A stretch of 13,650 nt of DNA from Chitinophaga pinensis. GTDB lineage: Bacteria; Bacteroidota; Bacteroidia; NS11-12g; UBA9320. The stretch spans positions 1-13,650 of the forward strand of contig CAMDCQ010000052.1 in assembly GCA_945890595.1 (NCBI GenBank), read 5' to 3'. The notes under the pieces are model-generated. The model saw only the letters and a program-made list of their open reading frames with translations. It was not told where the DNA came from and ran no database searches. Each line of letters begins with the position of its first letter. Position 1 is the first letter of the stretch. A program made the position numbers and the translations under genes. Below, one piece after another: positions 1-6,650 of the stretch.

Positions 1-817
1 AGAACTCATTGCCACCGCTCGTGGTGAAAACAGATATCCGCGCAAGGAAGGATATACCTATACCAGTCTAGACATCACTAATGAAAAAGAAGTACAACAG
101 GTTATCGCACAACATGCTCCAGATTGTATTATAAATACAGCTGCCATGACCAACGTAGATAGCTGTGAAACCGATAAAGAAGGATGCGATAAACTGAATG
201 TAGATGCTGTTGCCTACCTTATTGCGGCCGCAAATACCGCAGGCGCTCACCTTATACACTTAAGCACCGATTTTATTTTTGATGGTAAAAAAGGGCCGTA
301 TAAAGAAGACGATGAGGGAAACCCACTGAGCTACTATGGCCACAGTAAACTACTTGCCGAAAATATGGTGCGTGAGTATTGTACGAAGTGGAGTATTGCA
401 CGTACGGTTTTGGTGTACGGTGTGGTAAATGACATGAGCCGAAGCAATATCGTTTTGTGGGCTAAAGGGGCTTTGGAAAAAGGGCAACCCATCAATGTGG
501 TGGATGACCAATTTAGAACACCTACCTTGGCAGAAGATCTTGCCAAAGGATGCCAATTAATAGAACATAAACAAGCAGAAGGTATTTATAATATCAGCGG
601 AAAAGATCAAATGAGCATATTAGAACTTGTGCAACGCGTAGCTAATTACTTTGATTTAGACGCAAGCGTTTTACGTGTAGTAAGCAGTGAATCGTTAAAT
701 CAACCTGCTAAACGTCCGCCACTCACCGGTTTTGACTTAACCAAAAGCAGAAAAGTACTGGGCTATGAGCCACATTCCTTTGAACAAGGAATTGGTGTAC
801 TAATGGAGCAGTTGTAG
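1..817 (+). CDS. dTDP-4-dehydrorhamnose reductase-like (RmlD family) SDR oxidoreductase, 5' partial
   Basis: The frame is open from the left edge of the window, in phase with position 2, and ends at TAG 815-817, so the gene begins upstream. The visible part starts after the nucleotide-binding Rossmann motif. It shows INTAAMTNVDSCE, the usual end of the third beta strand in RmlD-type reductases, then STDFIFDG carrying the catalytic Ser/Thr, and YYGHSKLLAE containing the YxxxK catalytic pair. Later come ARTVLVYG and the substrate-side segment DDQFRTPTLAEDLA, both typical of the family. RmlD reduces dTDP-4-keto-rhamnose with NAD(P)H in the cytoplasm for cell-surface polysaccharide. Related family members act on other nucleotide sugars, so the exact substrate is inferred. 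The ATG at 146 falls inside the fold and is not the start. The downstream neighbour is convergent, so no operon partner is visible. Confidence 0.82.
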   Translation, partial: ELIATARGENRYPRKEGYTYTSLDITNEKEVQQVIAQHAPDCIINTAAMTNVDSCETDKEGCDKLNVDAVAYLIAAANTAGAHLIHLSTDFIFDGKKGPYKEDDEGNPLSYYGHSKLLAENMVREYCTKWSIARTVLVYGVVNDMSRSNIVLWAKGALEKGQPINVVDDQFRTPTLAEDLAKGCQLIEHKQAEGIYNISGKDQMSILELVQRVANYFDLDASVLRVVSSESLNQPAKRPPLTGFDLTKSRKVLGYEPHSFEQGIGVLMEQL

Positions 818-830
818 TATTGACTACAAC
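811..830. terminator. perfect hairpin spanning two convergent stop codons
   Basis: GTTGTAGT (811-818) and ACTACAAC (823-830) form an 8-bp perfect inverted repeat with loop ATTG. The TAG of the reductase gene (815-817) and the reverse-strand TAG of the prenyltransferase gene (824-826) sit in opposite arms, because both genes end in TTG TAG. A bidirectional terminator or RNA 3' end is plausible, but no T tract follows on either strand. Confidence 0.4.
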
Positions 831-1693
831 CAGATAATCCCAATAATAAAAAGCAATAATGCTAACTGCAGAATTCGGTGTATAGGCTTTTTATTTTTTT
901 CGATAAGCCAAATCATCAGTAGTTTTAAAATGGCGATCCCGCCTAATATAAAAAAGAACTCTGGCTTGGTATTCACCATCAAAAAAATGGCATCTATCGC
1001 ATAGCTAACGATAAGTATTACCTGAAAGATTCGCTTACTGGTTTCAATCCCTATCTTGGTTACTATACTTTCATAACCCGTTATTACATCACCCTTTACC
1101 CAAATAATATCTTTATAAATCTCTCTAGCAAAGAGCACAAAAAATAAATTGGATCCGTACACAAAAAATATCAGGCTTAAACTCTGATAGTAAAATACCA
1201 AACTAAAGAAAGCGAGTACCGTTAAGAAACTAGCCGCTAATTCCCTGATCAATACTACCTTGCTTAGCTTATGGGAATAAAACCAAAGCGCAAATGTGTA
1301 GAAAGCAAAAAATAAAAAAATTCTCCAAGAAGCATAAAGGGCAATACTTAAGCCCAAAAAATTAAGTACTAAATAGAAGTTGAGCTTAAATCCACGACCT
1401 ATTAAATTTTGAAAACGAGTACGATGCGGCCTATTGATTAAGTCTTTCTCGATGTCATAAAAATTATTGATGATATAACCTCCGGCCAGGATTAAGGCCG
1501 TTGATAGGATGATAAGATGAACCTTAACTTCTAGTAACGAATGAAAAATATCTTCTTTCACATTAAATGCAAAAAGAAAACTTATGTATTGTGCAAGAGC
1601 TGTAAACAGTACGTTCTTCCAACGAACAGAAGACAGTAAAGCTATAATTTTAAGATAAATGGAATCGCGTTTTTGAGATATAATCGCGCTCAT
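824..1693 (-). CDS. UbiA-family prenyltransferase (geranylgeranylglycerol-phosphate geranylgeranyltransferase-like)
   Basis: This 289-residue, strongly hydrophobic protein has roughly eight membrane segments after a short basic N-terminus. Two Asp-rich motifs of UbiA enzymes are visible. The first is NNFYDIEKD at residues 76-84, a variant of NDxxDxxxD followed by the basic NRPHR. The second is KDIIWVKGD at 194-202, of the DxxxxxxD type. These bind the Mg-prenyl diphosphate in the membrane. Bacteroidota members next to mevalonate genes are usually annotated as archaeal-type (digeranyl)geranylglyceryl phosphate synthases. MenA-like quinone, haem O or other prenyl acceptors cannot be excluded from sequence alone. 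The ATG lies 10 bases after the stop of the upstream GHMP kinase gene, so the two are probably co-transcribed and substrate supply fits. The gene ends convergently with the RmlD-like gene. Confidence 0.8.
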   Translation of the reverse strand: MSAIISQKRDSIYLKIIALLSSVRWKNVLFTALAQYISFLFAFNVKEDIFHSLLEVKVHLIILSTALILAGGYIINNFYDIEKDLINRPHRTRFQNLIGRGFKLNFYLVLNFLGLSIALYASWRIFLFFAFYTFALWFYSHKLSKVVLIRELAASFLTVLAFFSLVFYYQSLSLIFFVYGSNLFFVLFAREIYKDIIWVKGDVITGYESIVTKIGIETSKRIFQVILIVSYAIDAIFLMVNTKPEFFFILGGIAILKLLMIWLIEKNKKPIHRILQLALLLFIIGIIWL

Positions 1694-1703
1694 ACACTAG
1701 CGA

Positions 1704-2633
1704 TTATATACGATGTACCAACTCTAGCTCGTAGCTACTTAGTTGTTTTTGTGCTTTTTCGTAATCTCGGGTGAAACCCAAAATATAGCCCCCGCCACCA
1801 CTTCCGCATAGTTTAAGGTAGTAATCGCCCGTTTCGATTCCTGTTCTCCACACTTCTCTGAATGCAGGCGGAATCATAGGACTGAAATTTTGAAGTAACA
1901 ATGCTGAAAGATGTTTCAAATTACCAAACAATGGATTAAAATCTCCTTTTAAGAAAGACTTAATACACTCGTCGTTATACTTTCTAAGCTCTGTTTTCAT
2001 CATGTTACGGAAACCTTGCTCTTTCATTTTCTCCATAAAAATTTGAACCATTGGTTGCGTTTCTCCTGGAGATTGGGTGTTTAATAAAAAGATAGCACCT
2101 TTACTATCTGCAGTTTGCATCGGCAAGCCAACGGTGTCTAAATCTTCTTTGCTTTTAATCACCACAGGAAGATTTAAGTAACATATAAGAGGATCTAATC
2201 CTGAACTTTTGCCATGAAAATGAGACTCCATCTGACCAAAAATCGCTTTCAATACTGAAAGTTCTCCTTTGTTTACGTTTTCAGGATCTATCTTATTGAC
2301 TGCATATTTATCGTAAATAGCTGCGACAAGCGCGCCACTACTGCCTACACCAAAACCTTGAGGTATGCTAGAATCAAATGAGATGCCTAGTTGAATGTCT
2401 TTTTTGAATGCTTGTAAATCTAGTTTTGCAACCGCCTCACCTGAAGTATCTAGATACGACAAGTAGGTGTAATAGGTGCGCAAATGCTCGTTTGACTCTG
2501 AATATCGGTCATCTGCAAAGTGAAATTTACCCTTGTAAAAATTATAAGGAATAGACAGTCCCATTGCATCTTGAATAATGCCATATTCTCCAAAGAGAAG
2601 TATTTTACTATAGAAAAGTGATTCTTTAATCAT
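1704..2633 (-). CDS. GHMP kinase, mevalonate kinase-like
   Basis: This 309-residue cytoplasmic GHMP-superfamily kinase has all three family motifs. KILLFGEYGI at residues 10-19 is motif 1. PQGFGVGSSGA at 91-101 is the ATP phosphate-binding loop. LCGSGGGGYILGF at 275-287 is motif 3. The segment ESHFHGKSSGLDP at 136-148 matches the mevalonate kinase E...HGxxSGxD pattern that supplies the metal-binding Glu and the catalytic Asp. The expected reaction is mevalonate plus ATP to 5-phosphomevalonate. The context agrees: diphosphomevalonate decarboxylase and a second GHMP kinase lie upstream, and a prenyltransferase follows after 10 bases. The ATG at 2633 is supported by a TATCTTTG promoter element 10 bases upstream. 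Substrate assignment among the paired GHMP kinases is inferred, and the neighbouring GYDIA kinase could in principle carry the first step. Confidence 0.78.
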   Translation of the reverse strand: MIKESLFYSKILLFGEYGIIQDAMGLSIPYNFYKGKFHFADDRYSESNEHLRTYYTYLSYLDTSGEAVAKLDLQAFKKDIQLGISFDSSIPQGFGVGSSGALVAAIYDKYAVNKIDPENVNKGELSVLKAIFGQMESHFHGKSSGLDPLICYLNLPVVIKSKEDLDTVGLPMQTADSKGAIFLLNTQSPGETQPMVQIFMEKMKEQGFRNMMKTELRKYNDECIKSFLKGDFNPLFGNLKHLSALLLQNFSPMIPPAFREVWRTGIETGDYYLKLCGSGGGGYILGFTRDYEKAQKQLSSYELELVHRI

Positions 2634-2643
2634 TTGTGCGAAG

Positions 2644-2651
2644 CAAAGATA
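2644..2651 (-). promoter_or_regulatory. Bacteroidota -7 promoter element for the mevalonate kinase-like gene
   Basis: Read on the minus strand this is TATCTTTG, an exact TAnnTTTG match, ending 10 bases before the ATG. No convincing TTTG -33 box lies at the usual distance. It would give a leader of only a few bases. Confidence 0.5.
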
Positions 2652-2801
2652 GTTATTTTGACTTAGTATGAGGGATTTCGGATGTATTTACGCTGATTTT
2701 AGATGTATGTTCTACTATTTTTTGCGGCTAATACCTGTAATAAACTAGGTAAAAATGGTTTAAGTTTTTGTGGCTGAGACATCTACACCTGTTTTTTCTA
2801 C

Positions 2802-3830
2802 TTAAAGTCTCTCCGCTCCCATTCCCACTTCATCATGGATAAACGCACCGTTTTCACAGTATTGAGCGAGTTCTTTTTCTATAAATGCTTTTGCTGCGGC
2901 CTGGTCTGCCTGCGGATAAAGAAAATGAACATTGGCTCCAGCATCCAAGGTAAAGCACCATTTCACTGCATCTTTCTCTCTCTTCGCCCAAATGGATTCT
3001 ATGATTTTGAGCGTGTTGGGCTTCATTAAAATGAAATAAGGACTACTACTCATCATTAGGCTATGCAGGGTAAGTGCCTCACTTTCTACTAAAGCTATGA
3101 AAGCATCTAAATCTCCTGATTTTAAAATACTTTTCATCGCAATCATATTTTCTTGAGCTTGAGCAAATCGTGCTGTGGCGTAGGGATTGTCTTTTAACAA
3201 GCCATGACCTACGGTGCTACTTACCGTTTTTTGTCCGCGGTGCACTAATAATATGGTATCACAAAAATCCGTAAATACCGAGTGAATGTCTGTATAGGGA
3301 ATCGCAAATTCGTCACTACTACCTCTATAATCGGGATGCTCTCCCCATTGCCCCATTGGTCCATAGATGCTTCTGCTTGCACTTCCACTTCCTAATCTGG
3401 CCAATATAGACGCAGTTTGTTTGAAGTCTTCTTCTGCTAATAATCCTTTTTCTTTGGCAATATCACAAATACAAAGTGCTAATGCACTCATACCGCTGGC
3501 GCTACTGGCTATACCGCTACTATGCGGAAAACTATTGCTCGTATCCACGGTGTATTTTCCATTTAGCACAAACGGAAACACGCCTGATATTCGGTGCAGA
3601 AACTGCTCAATTTTTGGAACAAACCCCGGCTCTTGGTTTCCTTCCAAAAGCACAGTAATTTCTAAATCAGCTTGTTCTACCAACGTAAGTTTGGTGGTTG
3701 TAGCACAATTCTTTAGCGTGAAGCTAATTGACGAATTGCTAGGTATTTGAATTCCTTCTGGCTTTTTACCCCAATATTTTACAAGTGCTATATTGCTAGG
3801 ACTCTTCCAGGCGGTGGTATAAGTGGTCAT
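2802..3830 (-). CDS. mvaD: diphosphomevalonate decarboxylase
   Basis: This 342-residue protein catalyses ATP-dependent decarboxylation of 5-diphosphomevalonate to isopentenyl diphosphate in the cytosol. The MvaD signatures are complete. NIALVKYWGK at residues 13-22 carries the substrate-binding Lys. NSFPHSSGIASSASG at 99-113 is the phosphate loop. GSGSASRSIYG at 147-157 contains the conserved Ser and Arg. LDAGANVHFLYP at 295-306 carries the catalytic Asp296. The length is normal for the family. The ATG at 3830 follows a good Bacteroidota promoter, so the gene probably has its own start of transcription even though the GYDIA kinase gene lies only 50 bases upstream. A spacer of about 170 bases separates it from the mevalonate kinase-like gene. 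Confidence 0.95.
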   Translation of the reverse strand: MTTYTTAWKSPSNIALVKYWGKKPEGIQIPSNSSISFTLKNCATTTKLTLVEQADLEITVLLEGNQEPGFVPKIEQFLHRISGVFPFVLNGKYTVDTSNSFPHSSGIASSASGMSALALCICDIAKEKGLLAEEDFKQTASILARLGSGSASRSIYGPMGQWGEHPDYRGSSDEFAIPYTDIHSVFTDFCDTILLVHRGQKTVSSTVGHGLLKDNPYATARFAQAQENMIAMKSILKSGDLDAFIALVESEALTLHSLMMSSSPYFILMKPNTLKIIESIWAKREKDAVKWCFTLDAGANVHFLYPQADQAAAKAFIEKELAQYCENGAFIHDEVGMGAERL

Positions 3831-3845
3831 TTAGATTAGTAGTAA

Positions 3846-3875
3846 CAAAGGTAAACGGTGTTTAGTGAATACAAA
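3846..3875 (-). promoter_or_regulatory. Bacteroidota promoter (TTTG / TAnnTTTG) for mvaD
   Basis: On the minus strand TTTG (3875-3872) is followed after 18 bases by TACCTTTG (3853-3846), close to the -33/-7 consensus of the primary Bacteroidota sigma factor. Fifteen bases separate it from the mvaD ATG. It is the best promoter seen in the window and begins six bases after the stop of the upstream kinase gene. Confidence 0.62.
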
Positions 3876-3880
3876 ATGGG

Positions 3881-4807
3881 TTATTTGATAAGTTCAGAAT
3901 AAGACAAAACGGTTTCAAATCCTTTTTGATGAAAGTAATCTCTTGTTTGATTGTCGCCACATGCTAAAATAAAATCGCCTCCCCAAGCACCCAAACTTTT
4001 GATTGCAAACGGATAATCTGCGAATAATTTTTCTTTTACCGTAGGCATTTCGAGTATGCCCGAAATACAGGTTTCATGGGCAGTAATAAGTTGCTGAAAC
4101 GCATCAAAATCGTGGCAAGAAATGAGCGATTCTGTTAGATTTGAAATCATTTCAATGTCCTGAACTTTGACTTTTTTGCTTTTGTATGCTGCTATTCCCT
4201 CACGGCTGTCTTGCTTTTGGTTCAAGTGCACGAAGTACAATTTATCTTTAAAAGAAGGTTGGTACACATAGCCTTCCCACATTGCTGGACTGCGATACAA
4301 AACATCTCCTCCAAGCATCCCCACGGCGATGTCGTATCCACTCCCTCCAAAACTAGCTTCTAGCAATTCAAAAGCATCTACTTCTGCCCATTTAGCTATG
4401 TTACAGAGTAAGGTACTGCTGCTACCAAGGCCCCAGTTATTCGGAAATTCAAGATATGTTTTTACCACGTAACTTCCGTTTTTCAAAAACTCAGGATTTA
4501 AGGCAATGGCCTTCGTTAGTATTTGACACAGTTTATCGGTTATAGCGTTAGTAGTACAAACATCCATCGGATGCGTTTGTACTTGTAGTTGATTATTCAC
4601 TTCTACCAACAAAAACTCTTCTCGGTACCAGGTTTCACCCTCACTATCTAGGCTATACCACGTTAGCGTATTATCGTTCAGGTTTTCTTCAAATACCACC
4701 TCCATTTTCTGGCCCAATTTGGTAGGCAGCGCTAAGGATAATGCAGCATCTAGCACCACATACTCCCCTGTGATTAATAATTTGCCATGTGAAAAGAAAG
4801 TTTGCAC
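3881..4807 (-). CDS. GYDIA-family GHMP kinase (candidate phosphomevalonate kinase)
   Basis: This 308-residue GHMP-superfamily protein has motif 1 as GKLLITGEYVVLD (residues 8-20), the ATP loop FPNNWGLGSSST (121-132), the family-defining GGSGYDIAVG (154-163) and motif 3 SLGAWGGDFILA (271-282). Bacteroidota proteins with this GYDIA signature are a recognised family of uncertain substrate, commonly encoded beside mevalonate genes. Conversion of phosphomevalonate to diphosphomevalonate would complete the route between the two neighbouring enzymes, but that is inferred from context. The start is GTG (4807-4805): the family's conserved N-terminus begins there, an in-frame TAG lies eight codons upstream, and no ATG is available. 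It is transcribed divergently from the carboxyltransferase gene and leads into mvaD. Confidence 0.85.
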   Translation of the reverse strand: MQTFFSHGKLLITGEYVVLDAALSLALPTKLGQKMEVVFEENLNDNTLTWYSLDSEGETWYREEFLLVEVNNQLQVQTHPMDVCTTNAITDKLCQILTKAIALNPEFLKNGSYVVKTYLEFPNNWGLGSSSTLLCNIAKWAEVDAFELLEASFGGSGYDIAVGMLGGDVLYRSPAMWEGYVYQPSFKDKLYFVHLNQKQDSREGIAAYKSKKVKVQDIEMISNLTESLISCHDFDAFQQLITAHETCISGILEMPTVKEKLFADYPFAIKSLGAWGGDFILACGDNQTRDYFHQKGFETVLSYSELIK

Positions 4808-4812
4808 GTGTG

Positions 4813-4837
4813 CGAAGTTAACAGAACCCTAAAGTTA
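4813..4837 (-). promoter_or_regulatory. weak promoter candidates for the GYDIA kinase gene
   Basis: Two one-mismatch versions of TAnnTTTG occur on the minus strand: TAACTTTA (4837-4830) and TAACTTCG (4820-4813). The second ends five bases before the GTG start and would give an essentially leaderless message. Neither has a clear -33 box. Confidence 0.25.
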
Positions 4838-4992
4838 AAACGATACGATTTAATACTTTTCTCAACTAGTGCCCTATTCTAGGTCATTTTCAATCCTTTA
4901 CTGTCCGTATTACCGCATGCTTATTTTATTATTCCATCTGTTAATTTGTTATTTATACCTATTCAAGCCAAGCATAAATCGTCAAATTTCAT

Positions 4993-5000
4993 TACGTTTG
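4993..5000 (+). promoter_or_regulatory. Bacteroidota -7 promoter element before the carboxyltransferase gene
   Basis: TACGTTTG is an exact TAnnTTTG match, ending nine bases before ATG 5010. It supports 5010 as the start. A frame opening at GTG 4869 would place this element inside the coding region and add a non-conserved hydrophobic stretch. Confidence 0.5.
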
Positions 5001-5009
5001 AGGCACAAA

Positions 5010-6644
5010 ATGAGTCCATCTGAATTAGCATTTAATAAAAACGAAGACACCAATAAGATTTTACTGAGTGACTATGTCAAATTAGCTAAAAAAATACACC
5101 TCGGTGGTGGCGAAAAATCTGCTGCCAAACAAAAAGCGCAAGGCAAATTATTGGCACGTGAGCGCATTGACTACCTAAAAGATAACGATGCAGATTTTCT
5201 AGAAATCGGCACCTTCGTAGGGTATGAAATGTACCCAGAATACGGGGGATGTCCGGCAGGAGGCGTAGTAGGTGGTATTACCAAAGTAGCGGGCAGACAA
5301 TGCCTAATTGTAGCCAATGACGCTACCGTGAAAGCAGGTGCTTGGTTCCCTATTACTGCCAAAAAAAATCTACGTTTTCAAGAAATTGCCCTGGAAAACA
5401 ACTTGCCTATTATCTATTTGGTAGACAGCGCAGGCGTTTTCTTACCGATGCAAGATGAGATATTTCCAGACAAAGAACACTTTGGTAGGATATTTAGAAA
5501 TAATGCCATTCTCAGCAGTAGAGGTATTCCGCAAATAGCTGCAGTAATGGGAAGCTGTGTTGCAGGTGGCGCATACTTGCCCATAATGAGTGATGAGGCT
5601 CTCATTGTAGATAAAACAGGAAGTATCTTTTTAGCGGGGAGCTATTTAGTAAAGGCTGCTATCGGTGAAAATATAGACAACGAAACACTGGGAGGCTCTG
5701 TTTCTCAAACGGACTTATCTGGGGTAATTGACGATCGTTTTCCCAATGACCAAGCTTGTTTAGACCGCATCAAGTTTTTGATGGATAAAGTAGGATCATT
5801 TGAAAAAGCAGGATTTAGCAGAACTGAAGCATTTAAACCTAATTTAAAGGAAAAAGAGCTTTATGGACATTTACCTGCAGAACGTTCCAAAACCTACAAT
5901 ACCTTAGAAATTATTCATCGATTGGTGGATAATTCTGAGTTTGAGCAGTACAAGGAAAAATACGGGAAAACCATATTATGTGGCTATGCGCGCATAGATG
6001 GTTGGGCTGTTGGTATTGTTGCCAATAACCGCGAGCTCGTAAAAAGCGAAAAAGGTGAAATGCAATTTGGTGGGGTGATTTACTCTGACAGTGCCGATAA
6101 AGCAGCACGATTTATCATGAACTGTAACCAAAAGAAAGTACCTCTGCTGTTCTTGCAAGACGTTACAGGATTTATGGTAGGCAGCAGAAGTGAGCACGGC
6201 GGCATAATAAAGGATGGAGCAAAACTAGTAAGCGCCATGAGCAACAGCACCGTTCCTAAATTTACCGTGATAATGGGTAATAGTTATGGGGCAGGCAACT
6301 ACGCTATGTGCGGTAAAGCATACGACCCAAGACTTATCGTGGCCTGGCCAAGTGCCAAGATAGCCGTAATGGGAGGCGAGCAAGCAGCTAAGGTTTTATT
6401 ACAAATAGAAAAAGCGAGCTTAGCGAAGAACGGAGAAGTGATAACCGAAGAAAAAGAGCAAGCATTGCTTTCTAAAATAATCGATCGATACAACAAACAA
6501 ACCACTCCAGAATATGCCGCATCTAGACTTTGGGTGGATGAGATAATAGACCCACTCGACACCCGAAAATGGATAAGTGCGGGTATTGAAATGGCCAATA
6601 ATGCACCGGTGGCAAAGTATAATGTAGGTGTGATTCAAACTTAA
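5010..6644 (+). CDS. acyl-CoA carboxylase, carboxyltransferase (beta) subunit
   Basis: This 544-residue carboxyltransferase subunit transfers CO2 from carboxybiotin to an acyl-CoA and has the length and style of methylcrotonyl/propionyl-CoA carboxylase beta chains. The N-terminal domain shows KAQGKLLARERIDYL (42-56), GGCPAGGVVGG (79-89) and the oxyanion-type loop GSCVAGGAYLPIMSDE (181-196). The C-terminal domain shows FLQDVTGFMVG (381-391), GNSYGAGNYAMCG (423-435) and WPSAKIAVMGGEQAA (446-460). The frame is open back to GTG 4869, but ATG 5010 is preferred because conserved sequence starts there and a TACGTTTG element precedes it. No biotin carboxylase or biotin-carrier gene is nearby, so the alpha subunit must be encoded elsewhere. 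Residues 228-246 are unusual (see findings). The acyl-CoA substrate is not certain. The protease gene follows after six bases. Confidence 0.9.
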   Translation: MSPSELAFNKNEDTNKILLSDYVKLAKKIHLGGGEKSAAKQKAQGKLLARERIDYLKDNDADFLEIGTFVGYEMYPEYGGCPAGGVVGGITKVAGRQCLIVANDATVKAGAWFPITAKKNLRFQEIALENNLPIIYLVDSAGVFLPMQDEIFPDKEHFGRIFRNNAILSSRGIPQIAAVMGSCVAGGAYLPIMSDEALIVDKTGSIFLAGSYLVKAAIGENIDNETLGGSVSQTDLSGVIDDRFPNDQACLDRIKFLMDKVGSFEKAGFSRTEAFKPNLKEKELYGHLPAERSKTYNTLEIIHRLVDNSEFEQYKEKYGKTILCGYARIDGWAVGIVANNRELVKSEKGEMQFGGVIYSDSADKAARFIMNCNQKKVPLLFLQDVTGFMVGSRSEHGGIIKDGAKLVSAMSNSTVPKFTVIMGNSYGAGNYAMCGKAYDPRLIVAWPSAKIAVMGGEQAAKVLLQIEKASLAKNGEVITEEKEQALLSKIIDRYNKQTTPEYAASRLWVDEIIDPLDTRKWISAGIEMANNAPVAKYNVGVIQT

Positions 6645-6650
6645 AAATTC

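Noticed and set aside
2699..2782. 27-residue minus-strand frame in the spacer after mvaD (begins MSQPQKLKPF)
   Set aside because: Too short, with no promoter, signal or recognisable motif. The 168-base spacer otherwise shows only the -7 element at 2644-2651.
3367..3750. Plus-strand open frame of 127 codons opposite mvaD
   Set aside because: It is the antisense of a fully conserved enzyme, and its composition simply mirrors the mvaD codons.
4869..5009. 47-codon in-frame extension of the carboxyltransferase gene from GTG 4869
   Set aside because: The extension is hydrophobic and aromatic without resemblance to the family, includes a promoter element, and conserved sequence begins only after ATG 5010.
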